Shown here: positions 62,599 through 64,000 of the stretch, piece by piece
Layout of the letters: every line of letters begins with the position of its first letter
Numbering within the stretch: the first letter of the stretch is position 1
From: Nostoc commune NIES-4072
GTDB taxonomy: Bacteria; Cyanobacteriota; Cyanobacteriia; Cyanobacteriales; Nostocaceae
NCBI RefSeq assembly: GCF_003113895.1
Contig: NZ_BDUD01000001.1
Coordinates: 4,709,654-4,773,653 of the forward strand
Direction of reading: 5' to 3'
Length of the DNA stretch: 64,000 nucleotides
Program-made: the position numbers and the translations under genes
The notes under the pieces: model-generated
Told to the model about the DNA's origin: nothing
Seen by the model: only the letters and a program-made list of their open reading frames with translations
Databases searched by the model: none

Positions 62599-63317
62599 TT
62601 TTAAAAGAAGGATAATATAAGGGTTTCAGCTTCTAGTTATCAATAGTACTAGAGAGTTGTATTTTTATATAAGGCTCTTTTGACTATGAAATGACTATGC
62701 TTAATTTAATACATATTTTAAGTAAAAATACCCTTATATTTCTGAGCTAATCACACTTAATATGCGATTAGTCTATACATAAACTTTATGAAGATATTTA
62801 ATAACTTAATAAACTTATTAAGTGTGATTTGAACTAAAAAATGAGATTTTAACTTATGATATGCTTCAGAAATGAGTATCCAGTTTATAGTTCACTTTTA
62901 GTATTCGAGTTTTTTACTAATAATGATTATCGTGTAGGGTATAAAAAGACTGATAAGAGGGATGTTCGTATCAATACTCCGGCTTGATTATCATTATTAG
63001 TTCAGTACGATTTGAGTAGGCGATCGCTCTGTTGTTAAGCGATCGCTTGGACAATGAAATATTTTATTTTTACTCAGATATCTACTAAAACAAAGGTTTT
63101 GAACCATAACATGGGCATTTGAACCATATTTTGAATTGAAAGTTTAAGTTAGAGCAATTTTTTCAGGGATTTTTTGTGCAAGTTTTATCCAATTGTGTTT
63201 TTTCAACTCATTCTCTAGTTATGATTCAGAATTTCAACTCTCACTCATAATTTGATTCAAAGTTTTAATTTGTGATTAGCGCAAAAGCCTGAATTTTCGT
63301 TAACTCTTTTCTAATTT
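62599..63317. other. Gene-free region with a widely spaced inverted repeat
   Basis: ACTAATAATGATTATC at 62916-62931 is mirrored at 62986-63001 with one mismatch, enclosing 54 bp. The right arm, TGATTATCATTATTAG, resembles a Fur-box core. Two GCGATCGC sites lie at 63021-63047. I see no gene. Confidence 0.5.
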
Positions 63318-63557
63318 ATGGATCAAAATTTTTCTCACATTATGATTCAAAGCATATTAAGAGTTACCTCAAAAAGTAAACTAGGAATTTTGCTTGTATA
63401 TTTAGTTTTGTCTGGAATTTTATCAGGTTGCTGGGCAGGGGTGACTTGCCCTGGATATGGTAAAACAATATCTAAAAGTTGTGCAGATAAAAACGGATTA
63501 AGTTGTACAACTGTTAGTTTCGCAGTTGCATTAAGGGAACGTTTGATGAGTTTGTAG
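63318..63557 (+). CDS. Possible small lipoprotein, poorly supported
   Basis: 79 codons with a hydrophobic segment ending in the lipobox-like LSGC (GILLVYLVLSGILSGCWAGV), then several Cys (TCPGYGKTISKSCADKNGLS). A Met at codon 9 is another start. The end overlaps the convergent Rpn-type gene by 27 bp, so the 3' part may be cut by it. No family recognised. Confidence 0.4.
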   Translation: MDQNFSHIMIQSILRVTSKSKLGILLVYLVLSGILSGCWAGVTCPGYGKTISKSCADKNGLSCTTVSFAVALRERLMSL

Positions 63558-63998
63558 CCAGTTGAGCAAATCAGCGATCGCACTAAAATCTAACAAAGCC
63601 TCACCCAGTGCTTCCAATTGTTCTAGAGAAAGACCCTGAATCTGTTCTCGAACCTGCTGTGGTAACTCACCTACCCGTTTTTGTAGCTGTCGTAGTATAA
63701 GTGTTTGTGCTTGTTCCTGTTGTCCTTCTTCCTTACCTCGCTCGTAGCCAATGCGCTCGCCTGTGGTAATGTAACTCATGGTACGCTCCTGCTCGAATTG
63801 TTTAAACTCCTGCCAAAATTCTGCTTCTAATCCTTTTGGTAAAATCATAACCCAATCGATAAAACGATAGAGATTACGAATATCCCTTTCTTGCAGCCCT
63901 TGTTCATACAATCGCCGAATTAAACTAAATTTCCACGTTTTCCTTTCTCCCAACTGTTTAGTAGTTTGCTGGGTTTTCAAATGTGCCATTACCACCGT
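63531..63998 (-). CDS. Rpn/DUF4351-type protein, 3' part (5' end outside window)
   Basis: The frame runs off the right edge. The visible part begins TVVMAHLKTQQTTKQLGERK, contains LIRRLYEQGLQERDIRNLYRFIDW, then a coiled-coil Glu/Gln-rich stretch (ERGKEEGQQEQAQTLILRQL) and the C-terminal domain RVGELPQQVREQIQGLSLEQ. This is the end of the Rpn-like (PD-(D/E)XK transposase-derived) proteins with a DUF4351 tail that are abundant in cyanobacteria. The nuclease core is not in the window. These proteins are linked to recombination or remain uncharacterised. Confidence 0.85.
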   Translation of the reverse strand, partial: TVVMAHLKTQQTTKQLGERKTWKFSLIRRLYEQGLQERDIRNLYRFIDWVMILPKGLEAEFWQEFKQFEQERTMSYITTGERIGYERGKEEGQQEQAQTLILRQLQKRVGELPQQVREQIQGLSLEQLEALGEALLDFSAIADLLNWLQTHQTFP

Positions 63999-64000
63999 CG

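Overview
The window looks like a chromosomal piece of a filamentous, probably heterocyst-forming cyanobacterium (Nostocales, Nostoc/Anabaena type). Evidence: very frequent HIP1-type GCGATCGC octamers, heptanucleotide tandem arrays (STRR) between and inside genes, a psb30 (ycf12) photosystem II gene, a PEP-CTERM protein, paired half-size UPF0016 transporters, a CysR-type Crp regulator and many dispersed palindromic repeats. This assignment is inferred from gene families and repeats, not from a marker alignment.

Layout. 1-9.7 kb is accessory: the 3' end of a HEAT-repeat gene, a 21/63-bp repeat array, an antitoxin with a decayed RelE toxin, two Uma2-type nucleases, a PEP-CTERM beta-helix protein, an IS607 remnant whose tnpB start is fused to a DUF427 gene, a lytic transglycosylase and a PIN toxin pair. 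9.7-14.1 kb carries an FAD hydroxylase, a YebC-type protein and a calcineurin-like phosphoesterase. 14.7-20 kb is a phosphate transport operon (pstS-C-A-B) preceded by a sulfate-binding-protein gene. 20-25 kb holds a RelE/ParE-type TA pair, recJ, psb30, a YkgJ-type Cys-cluster protein and two hemi-UPF0016 membrane proteins. 25-32 kb has a BtuF-like protein, a hybrid histidine kinase and an RTX-repeat protein.

32.6-41 kb is a sulfur island: cysK, an Rrf2 regulator, cysE, cysR, three genes carrying four NIL domains, cysW, cysT and sbpA. A 9-mer, CTACGGTAA, recurs in its intergenic regions. 41.4-50.2 kb contains a class II glutamine amidotransferase, purE, nagA, a site-2 protease with CBS domains, a GGDEF/EAL protein and an NTF2-like protein.

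50.3-58.3 kb is a hopanoid side-chain cluster: a nucleoside-phosphorylase gene (probable hpnG) on the minus strand, and an RND efflux pump, hpnA and hpnH on the plus strand. The phosphorylase gene is split by a complete 2.2-kb group II intron with its own reverse transcriptase/maturase/HNH protein. Removing the intron restores one 236-codon frame, so this gene probably depends on RNA splicing. 58.8-64 kb has trmL, an M23/LysM endopeptidase, an elongator tRNA-Met and the 3' part of an Rpn/DUF4351-type gene.

The most notable signals are the intron in probable hpnG, the NIL/CysR/Rrf2 sulfur island with its shared motif, the tnpB-DUF427 fusion, and repeats translated as part of recJ, the RND pump, hpnA, nagA and a Uma2 gene.
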